Shown: piece after piece, positions 9,444 to 18,058 of the stretch
Position numbering within the stretch: the first letter of the stretch is position 1
Layout: every line of letters starts with the position of its first letter
Origin: Hyphomonadaceae bacterium
Lineage (GTDB): Bacteria; Pseudomonadota; Alphaproteobacteria; Caulobacterales; Aquidulcibacteraceae
Reading direction: 5' to 3'
DNA: 64,000 bases
NCBI GenBank assembly: GCA_019753105.1
Contig: JAIELJ010000004.1
Coordinates: 124,001-188,000, forward strand
Notes under the pieces: generated by a model
What the model saw: only the letters and a program-made list of their open reading frames with translations
What the model was told of the DNA's origin: nothing
Databases searched by the model: none
Made by a program: the position numbers and the translations under genes

Positions 9444-10226
9444 CTAGCGCTCGGGGCAGGGGTGTGTCGACACTTCGTGCTGGACCGCGTCTGCAACGGC
9501 CTGAGGCGCATCAAGCGGAAGCCAATGACTGACACCCGCATTTAAGCTGAACCTGGCTTGTGGTGCGATTTGGCGCAATGCGCTTAAGCGTTCCTCGGAC
9601 CAGAACGGGCTCTGCGCCAGAATAAAAAGCACAGGTTCGCGAACGCTGGCGGGCGCTGGGCGCGTCATGGGCAGCAGGGCCTCAAGCGATTGTGTTGCGG
9701 TGTCTTGGAGCGTCGCGGCAAACATTTGCCTTACGATCGTTGCGGTCTCCGGGCGCGCGCTCTCAAGACCGAAAGGGTTCTGCTGAATTGAGGGCCACGT
9801 TGCGCCCACCTGCGCGACTTGATCGGCGAATGCGGCACGATCCTCAAACGGGGGCACAAACGTCCCTTCAACGATGATCAATGCGGCGGTGTGGCCGGGA
9901 TAGCGGTGAAGATATTCGAACGCCGCATAGGCGCCGTTGGAATGTGCGACCAGGACTATGCACTGCGCCTGTGCGGCGAGGCGCGCCGCTTCGATCGTGT
10001 CGGCAAATCCTTGAAGCGAAACCATGCCTGGTGCGGCAGGCTGGCCTTGACCTGGAAGCGTGACGGCAATTCCCGGCGCAGAAAGCCGGTCTCGCGTCGG
10101 CGCCCAGACGCGCGCATCGCTTGCCCACCCGTGGATAAAAATGCTCGCAGGACGCTCCGGCGTCGCGGTTGCGCATGCGCTGAGCGCTAAAGCCGATAGT
10201 GCTGCGATAAAGCACCGAACCATCAT
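9444..10226 (-). CDS. Alpha/beta hydrolase, lipoprotein
   Basis: Start ATG 10226 overlaps the stop of the LuxR-VOC gene (ATGATG), so the two are coupled. The signal ends in a lipobox (LSAC). The alpha/beta hydrolase fold is shown by HGWASDARVW (oxyanion HG), nucleophile S in VAHSNGAYAAF (an AHSxG variant of GxSxG) and a C-terminal histidine in AGVSHWLPLD. Length (260 residues) is normal for the family. The substrate is unknown. Confidence 0.87.
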   Translation of the reverse strand: MMVRCFIAALSALALSACATATPERPASIFIHGWASDARVWAPTRDRLSAPGIAVTLPGQGQPAAPGMVSLQGFADTIEAARLAAQAQCIVLVAHSNGAYAAFEYLHRYPGHTAALIIVEGTFVPPFEDRAAFADQVAQVGATWPSIQQNPFGLESARPETATIVRQMFAATLQDTATQSLEALLPMTRPAPASVREPVLFILAQSPFWSEERLSALRQIAPQARFSLNAGVSHWLPLDAPQAVADAVQHEVSTHPCPER

Positions 10227-10846
10227 GGCGCGCTCACGGTGCACATGATCGCCAGCGGCCGCCCTTCGTTATCGTGAAAGAACGCCATCCATTCTTCACT
10301 GCCATCCTGATGCCGGTGGATCATGTGAGGAGCACTGATGAACGTGACGCCGCGTTCCTCGAGGTTTTTGTGTGCGCTCCGCACATCAGCGACCCGAAAA
10401 TAAAGGATTGAATTGGCTTGTCCCTCATCCTCTTCGAAAAGGAAAAGCCGAACACCGTCACAGTTAAAGAAGGCGAGATTGCCGAACGAATAGAGGTGCT
10501 CGAGCCCGAGCACCCTCTCGTACCAATGACGGGCAGCGTCGATATCCGCGACGGCGCGTCCGACTTGTCCCAAGCTCGCCAGTTTTGTCTCCGCGTGCAT
10601 GTCAACAGGCCTTTCCGCTAACGCGCTGGCTTGCGCGATCCCGTTCCAGGCGCGCAGCTCGGCCCGGCGTGTGAAACCAAGTTTGCTCAGCGCGTTCGCG
10701 ACATGATACTTCACCGCATCCGGGCTGATCGCCATCTTGTTCGCAATCGCCCGATTGGTGAGGCCGTGACGCACGGCCTCTACGACCTTCCACTCCGCGG
10801 GGGTCAGAATGTCTTGGTATGGCGGGCGTCCCCGTGATCGCGTCAT
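10223..10846 (-). CDS. LuxR-type HTH fused to a VOC (glyoxalase-like) domain
   Basis: Residues 14-70 are a LuxR/GerE helix-turn-helix (LTPAEWKVVEAVRHGLTNRA, IANKMAISPDAVKYHVANAL). Residues 88-205 are a vicinal-oxygen-chelate domain of the glyoxalase/bleomycin-resistance type (VGRAVADIDAARHWYERVLGL, then ERGVTFISAPHMIHRH and EWMAFFHDNEGRPLAIM). It is a one-component regulator in which the VOC fold may sense a small molecule, or a VOC enzyme carrying its own DNA-binding head. It overlaps the hydrolase downstream, suggesting that the pair handles the same compound. Confidence 0.88.
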   Translation of the reverse strand: MTRSRGRPPYQDILTPAEWKVVEAVRHGLTNRAIANKMAISPDAVKYHVANALSKLGFTRRAELRAWNGIAQASALAERPVDMHAETKLASLGQVGRAVADIDAARHWYERVLGLEHLYSFGNLAFFNCDGVRLFLFEEDEGQANSILYFRVADVRSAHKNLEERGVTFISAPHMIHRHQDGSEEWMAFFHDNEGRPLAIMCTVSAP

Positions 10847-10861
10847 GTTCGTCGCAGTGAC

Positions 10862-11560
10862 CTATGGCGCTAGTCTTTCTTGAGCCGGATTGACCCACTC
10901 AGCCCTCAGTGTGGCTCCCACCGAACGCGGCTCCAACAATTTCAAATACCCGAATGCGCCAGAGGGCCCGTGCTGGGTGGTGATGTCGATGCCGCGCGCC
11001 CCATGTGGGCCGGCGCGAAACGCATGAAGATTGTTGCGGACGGGCTGGACGAAGTTACAATCTCCGGGACGCAGCATTTGCGTGACGGTGTGCCTCAGTC
11101 GCGCTTCCCCTCGAAGTCCGGGCGGATCGCTATCTGGGTCGAGTTCGTAATTGTCAATCGTCGCTTCGCCCTCAAGCAGCAAAGTGGAAACGCTCGCATT
11201 CGGATGATTGTGGGGAGGCAAATACGCGCCGGGTGCGAGACGGAATTCTATCAGCACAAATGGCGCGGCAGGCGGGTGTGTCCCAAACAAAATCGCCGGA
11301 TCTGCCCATCCCACTGGCTGGAGCGGAGCTGACGGCACGTCTGTTCGCGCCGCAAGGCGTGATGAAATCCAATGCAGATAGCCGGCAACGTCGTCGCGGT
11401 TGCCGCGGATGAGCTCCAACGCTTCTTGACGCGTTGCGGCAAGATAGCTTTCCCAGTCCGAGCCATTGTCTTGAGCGAGCGCTCTGGACGCCGGCGCTAA
11501 ACCGGCAAGGAAAGCGAGGCTTGCACTCAAAACGTTGCGCCGGTTGCTTTGGTGTTTCAT
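10862..11560 (-). CDS. Cupin protein resembling thiol (cysteamine/N-terminal cysteine) dioxygenase, Tat-type signal
   Basis: Start ATG 11560 gives an N-terminus with paired arginines and a hydrophobic stretch (NRRNVLSASLAFLAG), looking like a Tat or Sec signal. The body has the cupin metal motif PPHNHPNASVSTLLLEGEA and a later NLHAFRAG, the same two blocks seen in 2-aminoethanethiol dioxygenase and plant cysteine oxidases. Those enzymes are cytosolic, so export would be unusual. The alternative is a cupin of unknown substrate. It sits 15 bases downstream of, and antisense-free from, the LuxR-VOC start, all on the minus strand. Confidence 0.7.
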   Translation of the reverse strand: MKHQSNRRNVLSASLAFLAGLAPASRALAQDNGSDWESYLAATRQEALELIRGNRDDVAGYLHWISSRLAARTDVPSAPLQPVGWADPAILFGTHPPAAPFVLIEFRLAPGAYLPPHNHPNASVSTLLLEGEATIDNYELDPDSDPPGLRGEARLRHTVTQMLRPGDCNFVQPVRNNLHAFRAGPHGARGIDITTQHGPSGAFGYLKLLEPRSVGATLRAEWVNPAQERLAP

Positions 11561-11717
11561 CTTGTTCACCGATCGCGGCGAAGGCGCCGTCATGCCTTGA
11601 TAGCGTTGGCGCAGGTGATTTTCCCTACCCACAACTTGGGCGATTGCGCGCGTTGACTTTTGTCCAAGCCAATTGGCGTCTAGTGGCGTCACCCGAACGC
11701 TTCAGGGAGAAAGACCC

Positions 11718-12512
11718 GTGACGGCCGCCTTTTTCATCCGCCCGGCGCCCAGCAGCATTTCTGCTTTTGTCCGCGAGCTTTGGCTGTTGCGGGACGATGG
11801 CGCGTTGCGCGCGGGATTGCCGAAGCCTTATGTAGAATTGGTGTTTAATCTCGCAGGCGTTCATTGGTGGCGCCCAGAGCTCAACGCCTGCGAGCAACGC
11901 TTTGATCACGCCTGGGTGACGCCCGTTCAGGACGCGCCGCGGTATGCACGCGCAGATGGCGTCAGAGTGCTCATCGGTGCGCGCATCGAACCGGTGGCGG
12001 CGGCTACTCTGTTTGGCCCGATTGGAGCCGGCGTAGGCCAGGCGCCGCCTCATCTTGAGACGTTGATGGGCGCATGGGGAGCGGACACGCTGAGCGCGCT
12101 TCGCGCTGCGACCTCTGAGGAGCAGGTTTTCTCAATCTTGGGTCGACGGCTCGAGAACGCCTTCTCGCGCGGAAAAATTTCTACACGTTGCCGCGATGAG
12201 CCGGCTGTTGGGCCGCTTACCGAGCTAGGCGCCAGCGCACGCACGCTGCGGCGCCGATATAAGGACCAAGTTGGTCTCTCGCCGAAGCGTTTAGCGAGGC
12301 TTCGAAGACTGGACCGCGTGCTGCGCGATCTGGCCGAGGGCGGCGCCGCATTGGCGCAAGTGGCGCAGGCGCATGGCTTTTTCGATCAGGCCCACATGAC
12401 ACGCGAAATCCTGAAACTGACGGGCGTTACGCCTGGCCAGCTGCGCCGCCGAAGTCAGGGGACACCGCCGCACATGGCGCCCTGCGGCATGGCCAAAAAG
12501 TACAATAAATGA
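11718..12512 (+). CDS. AraC-type helix-turn-helix regulator (DUF6597-like N-terminus)
   Basis: GTG 11718 follows AGGGAGAAAG. Residues 1-130 are the sensor part (RPAPSSISAFVRELWLLRDD; PYVELVFNLAG), typical of DUF6597 regulators. The C-terminal AraC domain reads LGASARTLRRRYKDQVGLSP and FFDQAHMTREILKLTGVTPG. The gene diverges from the exported cupin, so it may control that gene. Layout is the same as the regulator at 8573, but sequence similarity is low. Confidence 0.87.
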   Translation: MTAAFFIRPAPSSISAFVRELWLLRDDGALRAGLPKPYVELVFNLAGVHWWRPELNACEQRFDHAWVTPVQDAPRYARADGVRVLIGARIEPVAAATLFGPIGAGVGQAPPHLETLMGAWGADTLSALRAATSEEQVFSILGRRLENAFSRGKISTRCRDEPAVGPLTELGASARTLRRRYKDQVGLSPKRLARLRRLDRVLRDLAEGGAALAQVAQAHGFFDQAHMTREILKLTGVTPGQLRRRSQGTPPHMAPCGMAKKYNK

Positions 12513-12548
12513 TCCCGCGACTGCCGTTAGTGAGGACGCGGAGGGTAC

Positions 12549-12884
12549 ATGCTACGAAACTTCTTGGTCGGCGTCGGGGCTGTCTTTTCTGCAGGCCTAT
12601 TTATCGCTTTGGCCGAAACCGCGTTGCACGCGCTCATTACGGGCGAACTCGTGTTTGTCGGTGTCGCGCTAAGTTACGCGGTGGCCGCGACTCTGGCGGC
12701 CGCAATCGCCAGACGCTGGTCAAACGCGCTGGTCGCAATTGTTGCTTGTGTTCTTTTGGGTGCTTTGGCGGCGCTCAACTTGTTCATGTTGCCGCATCCG
12801 CAATGGTTCGCGCCGCTGGCTATCGCGACCTTGGTTGGTGGCTATGTGTTGGGTTCACGCATCGGGCGTGCATCGCGCGCATAA
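12549..12884 (+). CDS. Small membrane protein of unknown function
   Basis: ATG 12549 is preceded by GGAGGGTAC. The 111-residue protein is almost entirely hydrophobic, with four helices (about 5-25, 30-50, 60-80 and 85-103) and no charged catalytic residues. No family was recognised. It lies 36 bases after the AraC gene and could be co-transcribed with it. Confidence 0.7.
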   Translation: MLRNFLVGVGAVFSAGLFIALAETALHALITGELVFVGVALSYAVAATLAAAIARRWSNALVAIVACVLLGALAALNLFMLPHPQWFAPLAIATLVGGYVLGSRIGRASRA

Positions 12885-13539
12885 GCGCCCCCGCCAGGGC
12901 CGGCCTGAACGCGGGCGAGGGGAAGCAGTCGCGCACGCGGCCCGGCGCGCAATCACGCGAGCCGGAAAAGCCAGCGAGGCTTTCCATGACATAAGCAATC
13001 GCAACCCATGACGAGCACGCTGTCCAAATCGGGGTGGTGACTTGGTGGTCGCGCCAGAGCGCAAGCAGATCGCCGAGACCGATCCGGTCCGCTGCGTCAT
13101 AGATACCGGCAATGACGCCGCCGAGACCAGTCTCGATGAAACGTCACCCATTCGCCGATGTCGGTGACGGATGAGGTCGAATTTTTGCGGCCATCGTTGA
13201 TGGCGCCATGAGGCCGTTGACGTGGCGCGGCGCTTTTGGTCGCACGGTGCGGCTGGTCGAGCAGCGTCTGGCGCTGGCGCGGCTGTCGCCCAATATCCGG
13301 GTTGCCTATCGCAAAGGCGACATCAATCTCGATGTGTCGCGCGCGTTTTCGATCAATGACGATGTTTCCGTCCAGGAACGCGTGTTTCGTCAGTTGGCAA
13401 AGCCCGTCACGCGTGCGCCGAGCGTTCAGAGCGCGCTGACGGCTGGACGCATTCCCGTGCACGACCGCCTGGCGCGTTCGGCTGTCGCTGAGGCGAATGA
13501 AGCCGCCGCCGGGCGCGTAGTCTGCAATCTCTTCGAGCC
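12885..13539 (+). other. Region without a convincing gene; probable decayed DNA
   Basis: No frame here has a ribosome site, domain or natural start. The long frame from 13208 enters the S8-protease remnant at its 3' end but its first 100 codons resemble nothing I know, and the opposite-strand frame 13097-13762 is a shadow. Most likely this is the eroded upstream part of the broken protease gene plus unrelated debris at the edge of the conjugative locus. Confidence 0.5.
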
Positions 13540-13826
13540 TGACTTCGTCCTTCTTCTCTACGCACTCGGCACGAACATCGAAAGCGTTGTACCGGGAGAA
13601 GGTCGGCCGCGCCGGTCGGGCGCGCCCTTTGGCCGCCCCGCAAGTCGTGAATGCAACCGCCAATTTGGTTGCCCTGGAGCCGCGTTTCAGTGCGTCCGAC
13701 CTTGCGCGCCTGCTGGTCGAAACCGCTTCACTCGCGCCAAGGTCAGACTTGCTCCTCCTCAATACAGCCGCCGCACGCGCGCAGCTCGTTCACTGGATAG
13801 AAGCGCGCGCTTGGCCGGTCTCGTGA
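13540..13826 (+). pseudogene. 3' remnant of a second S8 peptidase gene
   Basis: Two frames joined together reproduce the C-terminus of the protease at 1936-3777. LYALGTNIESVVPGEGR in one frame matches LYALGVNVEVLVPGGGR. After a frameshift near 13625, LAAPQVVNATANLVALEPRF in another frame matches LAAPQVVNAAAKLLAIEPRL, ending with LLLLNTAAARAQL against LPLLNLRAARAAL. The catalytic serine of the GAS motif reads as proline (GAP). The N-terminal part is not recognisable, so the gene is dead. Confidence 0.8.
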
Positions 13827-13929
13827 CCATATCGGTGAGACGCCTGCGCCCGTCTTTGGTGCAAAGCGAGTTTTAGCTTCGCCCCATGCGCGATTTTCTG
13901 GTCCCGAACCATAGAGCATCGCTTTGATC

Positions 13930-13951
13930 AATGGGTCCCGTGGGACCCGTT
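13930..13951. promoter_or_regulatory. Near-perfect palindrome upstream of traG, candidate operator
   Basis: GGGTCCC-GT-GGGACCC (13933-13948) is a perfect inverted repeat, and the arms extend to AATGGGTCCC / GGGACCCGTT with one mismatch. A further half-like block ATGACCCA follows at about 13958. It sits about 80 bases before the traG start codon, the position expected for a repressor of the conjugation operon. It lacks a U-tract, so a terminator is less likely. Confidence 0.45.
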
Positions 13952-14028
13952 GAGCCAATGACCCAAAGCGCATCTGCTTCCACCTGAGATCGTAAACTCA
14001 AGCCAGACGATGTCTCAGGAGCGTTTCA

Positions 14029-16068
14029 ATGCAGCGGCGTTGGGCAGCGGTGGGCGCAGGAAGTGCGATCAGCGTCGTTGCGTGCGTCTGGGCTTCGTCG
14101 TTCATCGCAGATGCCTTTGGCCATCAACCGGCTTTGGGCGCGCCCGCGATCTCTATCGGAGGCACGCGGCTTTATCCGCCTTGGCGTGTTTTCGAGTGGA
14201 GCGCGCGCTGGAGCGAGACGTTTCCTCGTCCGTTCGCAGTGGCGCAAATCATCGCGCTCGGCGGCTTTGTTTTCGCGTGCATCGTCGCTGCGCTGACCAT
14301 GCGCCGCGATCATGCCATGAAGCCGTTTGCCGATGGCGCATGGGGCGGATTCGATGAAGCGGCCGCCTGCGGGCTGTTTGCCCGCGCAGGCGCCATTCTC
14401 GGCAAGCTCGATGGCGAAGTGCTGTGCTTCGACGGTCCAGAGCACCAGCTGCTGATCGGCGCCTCGCGCTCCGGCAAGGGCAGGGGTCATGTTGTTCCGA
14501 CCTTGCTCGCCTGGCCGCACTCGGCCCTCGTGCTAGACATCAAAGGCGAACTCGCCGATGGCGACGAACGCCATGGCTTCCCCGGCACGGCGGGCTTTCG
14601 AGAAACGCTCGGACCTGTGCTGCGCTTTGCGCCGACGCGATCGGACTCGGCCAGCTTCAATCCGCTTTTCGAAGTGCGCCGCGGCGCCAACGAAGTGCGC
14701 GACGTACAAAACATAGTCGAGATTCTGGTCGACCCCGCCGGAGACGGTCGCCACCAGGACTTTTGGGACCGTTCGGCCAAACACGTCCTGGTCGGCCTCA
14801 TCCTGCATGTGCTCTATGTCGAGCGCCTGGAGCGCAAAACGCTTGCCGTGGTGCGCGAAAAGTTGCGCGATCTCGACGCGACCGCTGTTGAGATGAAGTC
14901 GGTCTATCACCGCATCTCACCGACGACTGGCATCCCCGAGGTGCATCCCGAAGTGCTGCATGCCGCCGAGAGTTTTCTCGCTGGCGAAGAGCGCATGCAA
15001 TCCGGCATCAAGGCGACGGCGGAATCTTTTTTCGGCTTGTTTGCCGACGAGATCGTGGCGAAGAAAACCGCGGCCTCGGACTTCCGCATCGGCGATCTTA
15101 TGTGCCTCGATCGGCCGGTCACGCTCTATCTGCAGCCGCCGCCATCCGATGCGCTACGCTTGACGCCCTTGATGCGGCTCATCATCAACCAGTTCGCACG
15201 CGCGCTCATGGAGGACCAGACCCGCGATGCGCAAGGGCGCGTGAAGCGCCACCGCATGCTGCTTCTGCTCGACGAGTTTCCCATGCTCGGCCGCATGCCG
15301 TTCTTCGAAGTGATGATGGGCGCGATGGCGGGCTATGGGCTCAAGGCTTCGCTCGTCTGCCAATCTCTCAACCACATCACCAAAGCTTACGGACGTCAGA
15401 ACGTCATTCTCGACAATTGTCATATCGTCACGGCGTTCGCGGCGAGCGACGACGACACCAGCGAACGCATCTCGAAAATGGCGGGCGAGGTCTGGGAGCT
15501 GCGCGAGAGCCATACAGAGCGCACACCTCGTCCACTGCTGGGTTGGGGCCGCCGCACCATCACCATGCGTGAGGAGCACCGTCCGCTCATCACCGCGGCG
15601 CAAGTCCGCGCGCTTCCGCGCGACGAGCAATTGATGTTCGTCTCGGGCGCCAAGCCCATCCGCGCCAAGAAGCTCAAATTCGACCAAGAGCGCGTTTTCC
15701 GCGCGCGTTTGCGTCTCGCTTCGGGTGAGCGCCCGACTTTGAGCGTCGCTCATGATTGGCAGACGGTGCGGGCTGTCGGCTTCATCGCGAAAACGCCCCC
15801 GACCCCGACGCGCGCCAAACCCGCGCTCGCCAAAGAGGGGCTCAAAGCCCAGCCCGATCTGTTCGAGCAAGCAGCCGTCAAGGGTCAGAGCATTTCCGAA
15901 CGGGCGCTAGCGGGCTTTCGCGGCCCCGACGGCGGAATTCTGCCTCCGCCAGGCGATGACGCGGCCGTACGGCGCCACGCGCAGTCCGTCGCAACGTCAG
16001 CAGCGACACCGATCGAGTCGGCCTCCGCGGCGGAACTGACGGCGCGCCGTCGGTCAAAGGGGATCTGA
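14029..16068 (+). CDS. traG: Conjugative coupling protein TraG/VirD4
   Basis: The 679-residue inner-membrane ATPase links DNA substrate to the type IV secretion channel. Two N-terminal helices (about 5-28 and 65-88) precede the ATPase domain: Walker A GASRSGKGRGHV (about 145-156) and Walker B LLLLDEFPMLG (about 412-422), with FNPL, KGEL and QSLNHI segments typical of TraG. CAGGAGCG lies seven bases before the ATG. It opens the trb operon and is followed six bases later by a CopG gene. The relaxase normally served by this protein is not in the window. Confidence 0.95.
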   Translation: MQRRWAAVGAGSAISVVACVWASSFIADAFGHQPALGAPAISIGGTRLYPPWRVFEWSARWSETFPRPFAVAQIIALGGFVFACIVAALTMRRDHAMKPFADGAWGGFDEAAACGLFARAGAILGKLDGEVLCFDGPEHQLLIGASRSGKGRGHVVPTLLAWPHSALVLDIKGELADGDERHGFPGTAGFRETLGPVLRFAPTRSDSASFNPLFEVRRGANEVRDVQNIVEILVDPAGDGRHQDFWDRSAKHVLVGLILHVLYVERLERKTLAVVREKLRDLDATAVEMKSVYHRISPTTGIPEVHPEVLHAAESFLAGEERMQSGIKATAESFFGLFADEIVAKKTAASDFRIGDLMCLDRPVTLYLQPPPSDALRLTPLMRLIINQFARALMEDQTRDAQGRVKRHRMLLLLDEFPMLGRMPFFEVMMGAMAGYGLKASLVCQSLNHITKAYGRQNVILDNCHIVTAFAASDDDTSERISKMAGEVWELRESHTERTPRPLLGWGRRTITMREEHRPLITAAQVRALPRDEQLMFVSGAKPIRAKKLKFDQERVFRARLRLASGERPTLSVAHDWQTVRAVGFIAKTPPTPTRAKPALAKEGLKAQPDLFEQAAVKGQSISERALAGFRGPDGGILPPPGDDAAVRRHAQSVATSAATPIESASAAELTARRRSKGI

Positions 16069-16073
16069 CGCGC

Positions 16074-16526
16074 ATGCCCCGTTCTGGCATCACCGTCTAT
16101 CTGCCGCCGGCGCTTGAAGAGCGCATCTGCGCAATCGCCAAGGAACGGCATTGCTCGGAATCGAGTCTGATTGCGGATGCTGTGAAGGCCCGCTTCGACA
16201 AGCGGGTCATCGACACAACCAACGCTTCCGAGCGCGAGCGCATGCGCACGGATGCGCGACTCGATAAGGCGATCGGCGAGGCGCTTATCATGAAGGAGGT
16301 CTTGCTCCTCTTCGTGCGCGTCTGGCTTGAGCACAATCCGCCAATTGATCCGAGCCTTGAGGAAAGTGCTGCCGCCAGCGCCGATGCGCGCTTCGAGCGT
16401 TTCCTCGACTATGTCGCGCAAGGCCTTGCGCCCGGCAAATCGATCGCTTCGCGCGAACTGGTGACGCCGGCGCTTCATCCGGATGGTGATCATGCAAGGC
16501 CTGTGGTCGTGGAGCAGGGCCCATGA
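16074..16526 (+). CDS. CopG/ribbon-helix-helix family DNA-binding protein
   Basis: Residues 1-45 form a ribbon-helix-helix (GITVYLPPALEERICAIAKE, then CSESSLIADAVKARF). The remaining 100 residues are helical with no known domain. The gene sits between traG and trbB, the usual place of this CopG-type gene in trb loci, and overlaps trbB as ATGA at 16523. It probably regulates the operon or helps process the transfer origin. Confidence 0.88.
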   Translation: MPRSGITVYLPPALEERICAIAKERHCSESSLIADAVKARFDKRVIDTTNASERERMRTDARLDKAIGEALIMKEVLLLFVRVWLEHNPPIDPSLEESAAASADARFERFLDYVAQGLAPGKSIASRELVTPALHPDGDHARPVVVEQGP

Positions 16527-17464
16527 CCGCTGCAATTCAGTCAATCGGGAGCGCGCGTCGTCGCTCCGCTTTGGAGCGCGCTTTGGGCCGGGGCGTCGCC
16601 GCAGCACTTGAAGCCGACGATGTTGTCGAAGCGCTCGTCAACGAAGACGGTGTTGTCTGGATCGATTCTGTCGGACGCGGCTTGGAGCGAACCGACCATG
16701 TTTTGTCCGCGCATGATCGTGAGGCGGCGATTCGCCTCATCGCCCATGAAGCGGGATTGTCGATTGGCGAGGACCGGCCCCAGCTTGCCGCGATCCTGCC
16801 CGAGAGCGCGGCGCGCGTGCAAGCGTTGCTCCCCCCGCTGACGCGCGCGCCGGTCCTCGCCATCCGCAAGCGCCCGCGGCTCATTTATCGACTCGACGAC
16901 TATGTGCGCGACGGCATCGCTAAAGGTGCAGCAGCGGAGCGCCTCGCCAGGGCAGTTGCGGGCAAACACAACATCGTCGTCGCTGGCGGCACGGGCTCGG
17001 GCAAGACGACCTTGCTCAATGCCTTGCTCGCGGAACCTGCGTTCATGCAATCGCGCGTCGTTATCCTCGAAGACACAGCGGAACTCCAATGCGCCAGTGC
17101 GAACGTGGTGCAATTGCTGACCAAGGCGAGCGCGCCGGCCATCGGCATGCGCGAATTGGTGCAGATGACGTTGCGCCTCAGGCCCGATCGCATCGTCGTT
17201 GGGGAAGTGCGCGATGGTGCGGCACTCGAAGTCTTGAAGGCGTGGAACACCGGCCATCCTGGCGGCTTGCTCACGCTTCACGCCAATTCAGCCGCCGATG
17301 CGCTGTTAAGACTTGAGGACCTCTGCATGGAGGCGCGGGCGCACTCAGCGAAGCGCTTGATCGAAGCGGCGGTTCAACTGGTTGTGTTCATAGCGCGCAC
17401 CGAGCGCGGCCGCGCCATCACCGACATCATCGACGTGAAGGACGCCAAGAGGAGGGCGCGATGA
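16523..17464 (+). CDS. trbB: Conjugal transfer ATPase TrbB (VirB11 family)
   Basis: This hexameric secretion ATPase works at the cytoplasmic base of the mating channel. Walker A is GGTGSGKTTLLNAL (about 156-169); the Asp box (RVVILEDTAELQ), Walker B (LRPDRIVVGEVRDG) and His box (GGLLTLHANS) follow in order. Length 313 residues is normal. It is coupled at both ends by ATGA overlaps with copG and trbC. Confidence 0.96.
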   Translation: MTAAIQSIGSARRRSALERALGRGVAAALEADDVVEALVNEDGVVWIDSVGRGLERTDHVLSAHDREAAIRLIAHEAGLSIGEDRPQLAAILPESAARVQALLPPLTRAPVLAIRKRPRLIYRLDDYVRDGIAKGAAAERLARAVAGKHNIVVAGGTGSGKTTLLNALLAEPAFMQSRVVILEDTAELQCASANVVQLLTKASAPAIGMRELVQMTLRLRPDRIVVGEVRDGAALEVLKAWNTGHPGGLLTLHANSAADALLRLEDLCMEARAHSAKRLIEAAVQLVVFIARTERGRAITDIIDVKDAKRRAR

Positions 17465-17769
17465 AAAGACATGTTTGGATGTTCGCCGCCGCCTTGATCG
17501 CGATGAGCGTCGCCGGGCCGGCTTATGCGGCAGGGTCGGGCATGCCGTGGGAAGGTCCGCTTGAGCAGGTGGTGGATTCGATAACGGGTCCCGTCGCGCG
17601 CGCCGCCGGCGTCATCGCCATCGTCATCGCGGGCGTCACCATCGCCTTCTCCGAAGGCGGCGGCGGGGTGAGAAAGCTCGCGTGGGCGGGCCTCGGCATC
17701 GCCATCATGTTCGCCGCCGTGAGCTGGGGCCTCACTTTCTTTGGGTTCGCGGGCGGTGCGCTGATTTGA
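17461..17769 (+). CDS. trbC: Conjugal pilin TrbC (VirB2 family)
   Basis: The 102-residue protein has a signal peptide (to about residue 24, AYAAG) and two hydrophobic helices (about 43-63 and 74-96) separated by SEGGGGVRK, the layout of VirB2/TrbC pilins. In RP4 the mature pilin is cyclised by TraF, which is not seen here. Confidence 0.93.
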   Translation: MKRHVWMFAAALIAMSVAGPAYAAGSGMPWEGPLEQVVDSITGPVARAAGVIAIVIAGVTIAFSEGGGGVRKLAWAGLGIAIMFAAVSWGLTFFGFAGGALI

Positions 17770-17782
17770 AGGAGGCCGCGCG

Positions 17783-18046
17783 ATGGAAGACATCCCTGAA
17801 TTCTATGTGACGCCGCTTAGAACTTCGCTCACGCGTCCGATTCTGATGGCTGGCGTGCCGCGGGGCTTCGCCATCCTCAACGGCACCTTGTGCGCCGCGA
17901 TCGCTTTCGGTCTGCAGCAGCCCTTCATCGGCGGCCCGCTCTGGATGGTGCTGCAGGCAAGTGCGGCTTGGGCGGCCGCGCGCGATCCCTGGTTTCTCGA
18001 AACCTGGCCCCGTCACCTCGCCAAGCCTGTCTATTTCGCGACCTGA
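17783..18046 (+). CDS. trbD: Conjugal transfer protein TrbD (VirB3 family)
   Basis: The 87-residue inner-membrane protein has the VirB3 motif at its N-terminus (FYVTPLRTSLTRPILMAGVP) and a hydrophobic hairpin behind it. It starts 13 bases after trbC, preceded by GAAGGAGG, and lies directly before trbE, as in RP4 and Ti plasmids. Confidence 0.93.
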   Translation: MEDIPEFYVTPLRTSLTRPILMAGVPRGFAILNGTLCAAIAFGLQQPFIGGPLWMVLQASAAWAAARDPWFLETWPRHLAKPVYFAT

Positions 18047-18058
18047 CGGAGAGGCGCC

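Noticed and set aside
13208-13539. Possible gene in front of the S8 remnant
   Set aside because: The frame has no ribosome site and no recognisable family, and it runs into a pseudogene; reported only as decayed DNA.
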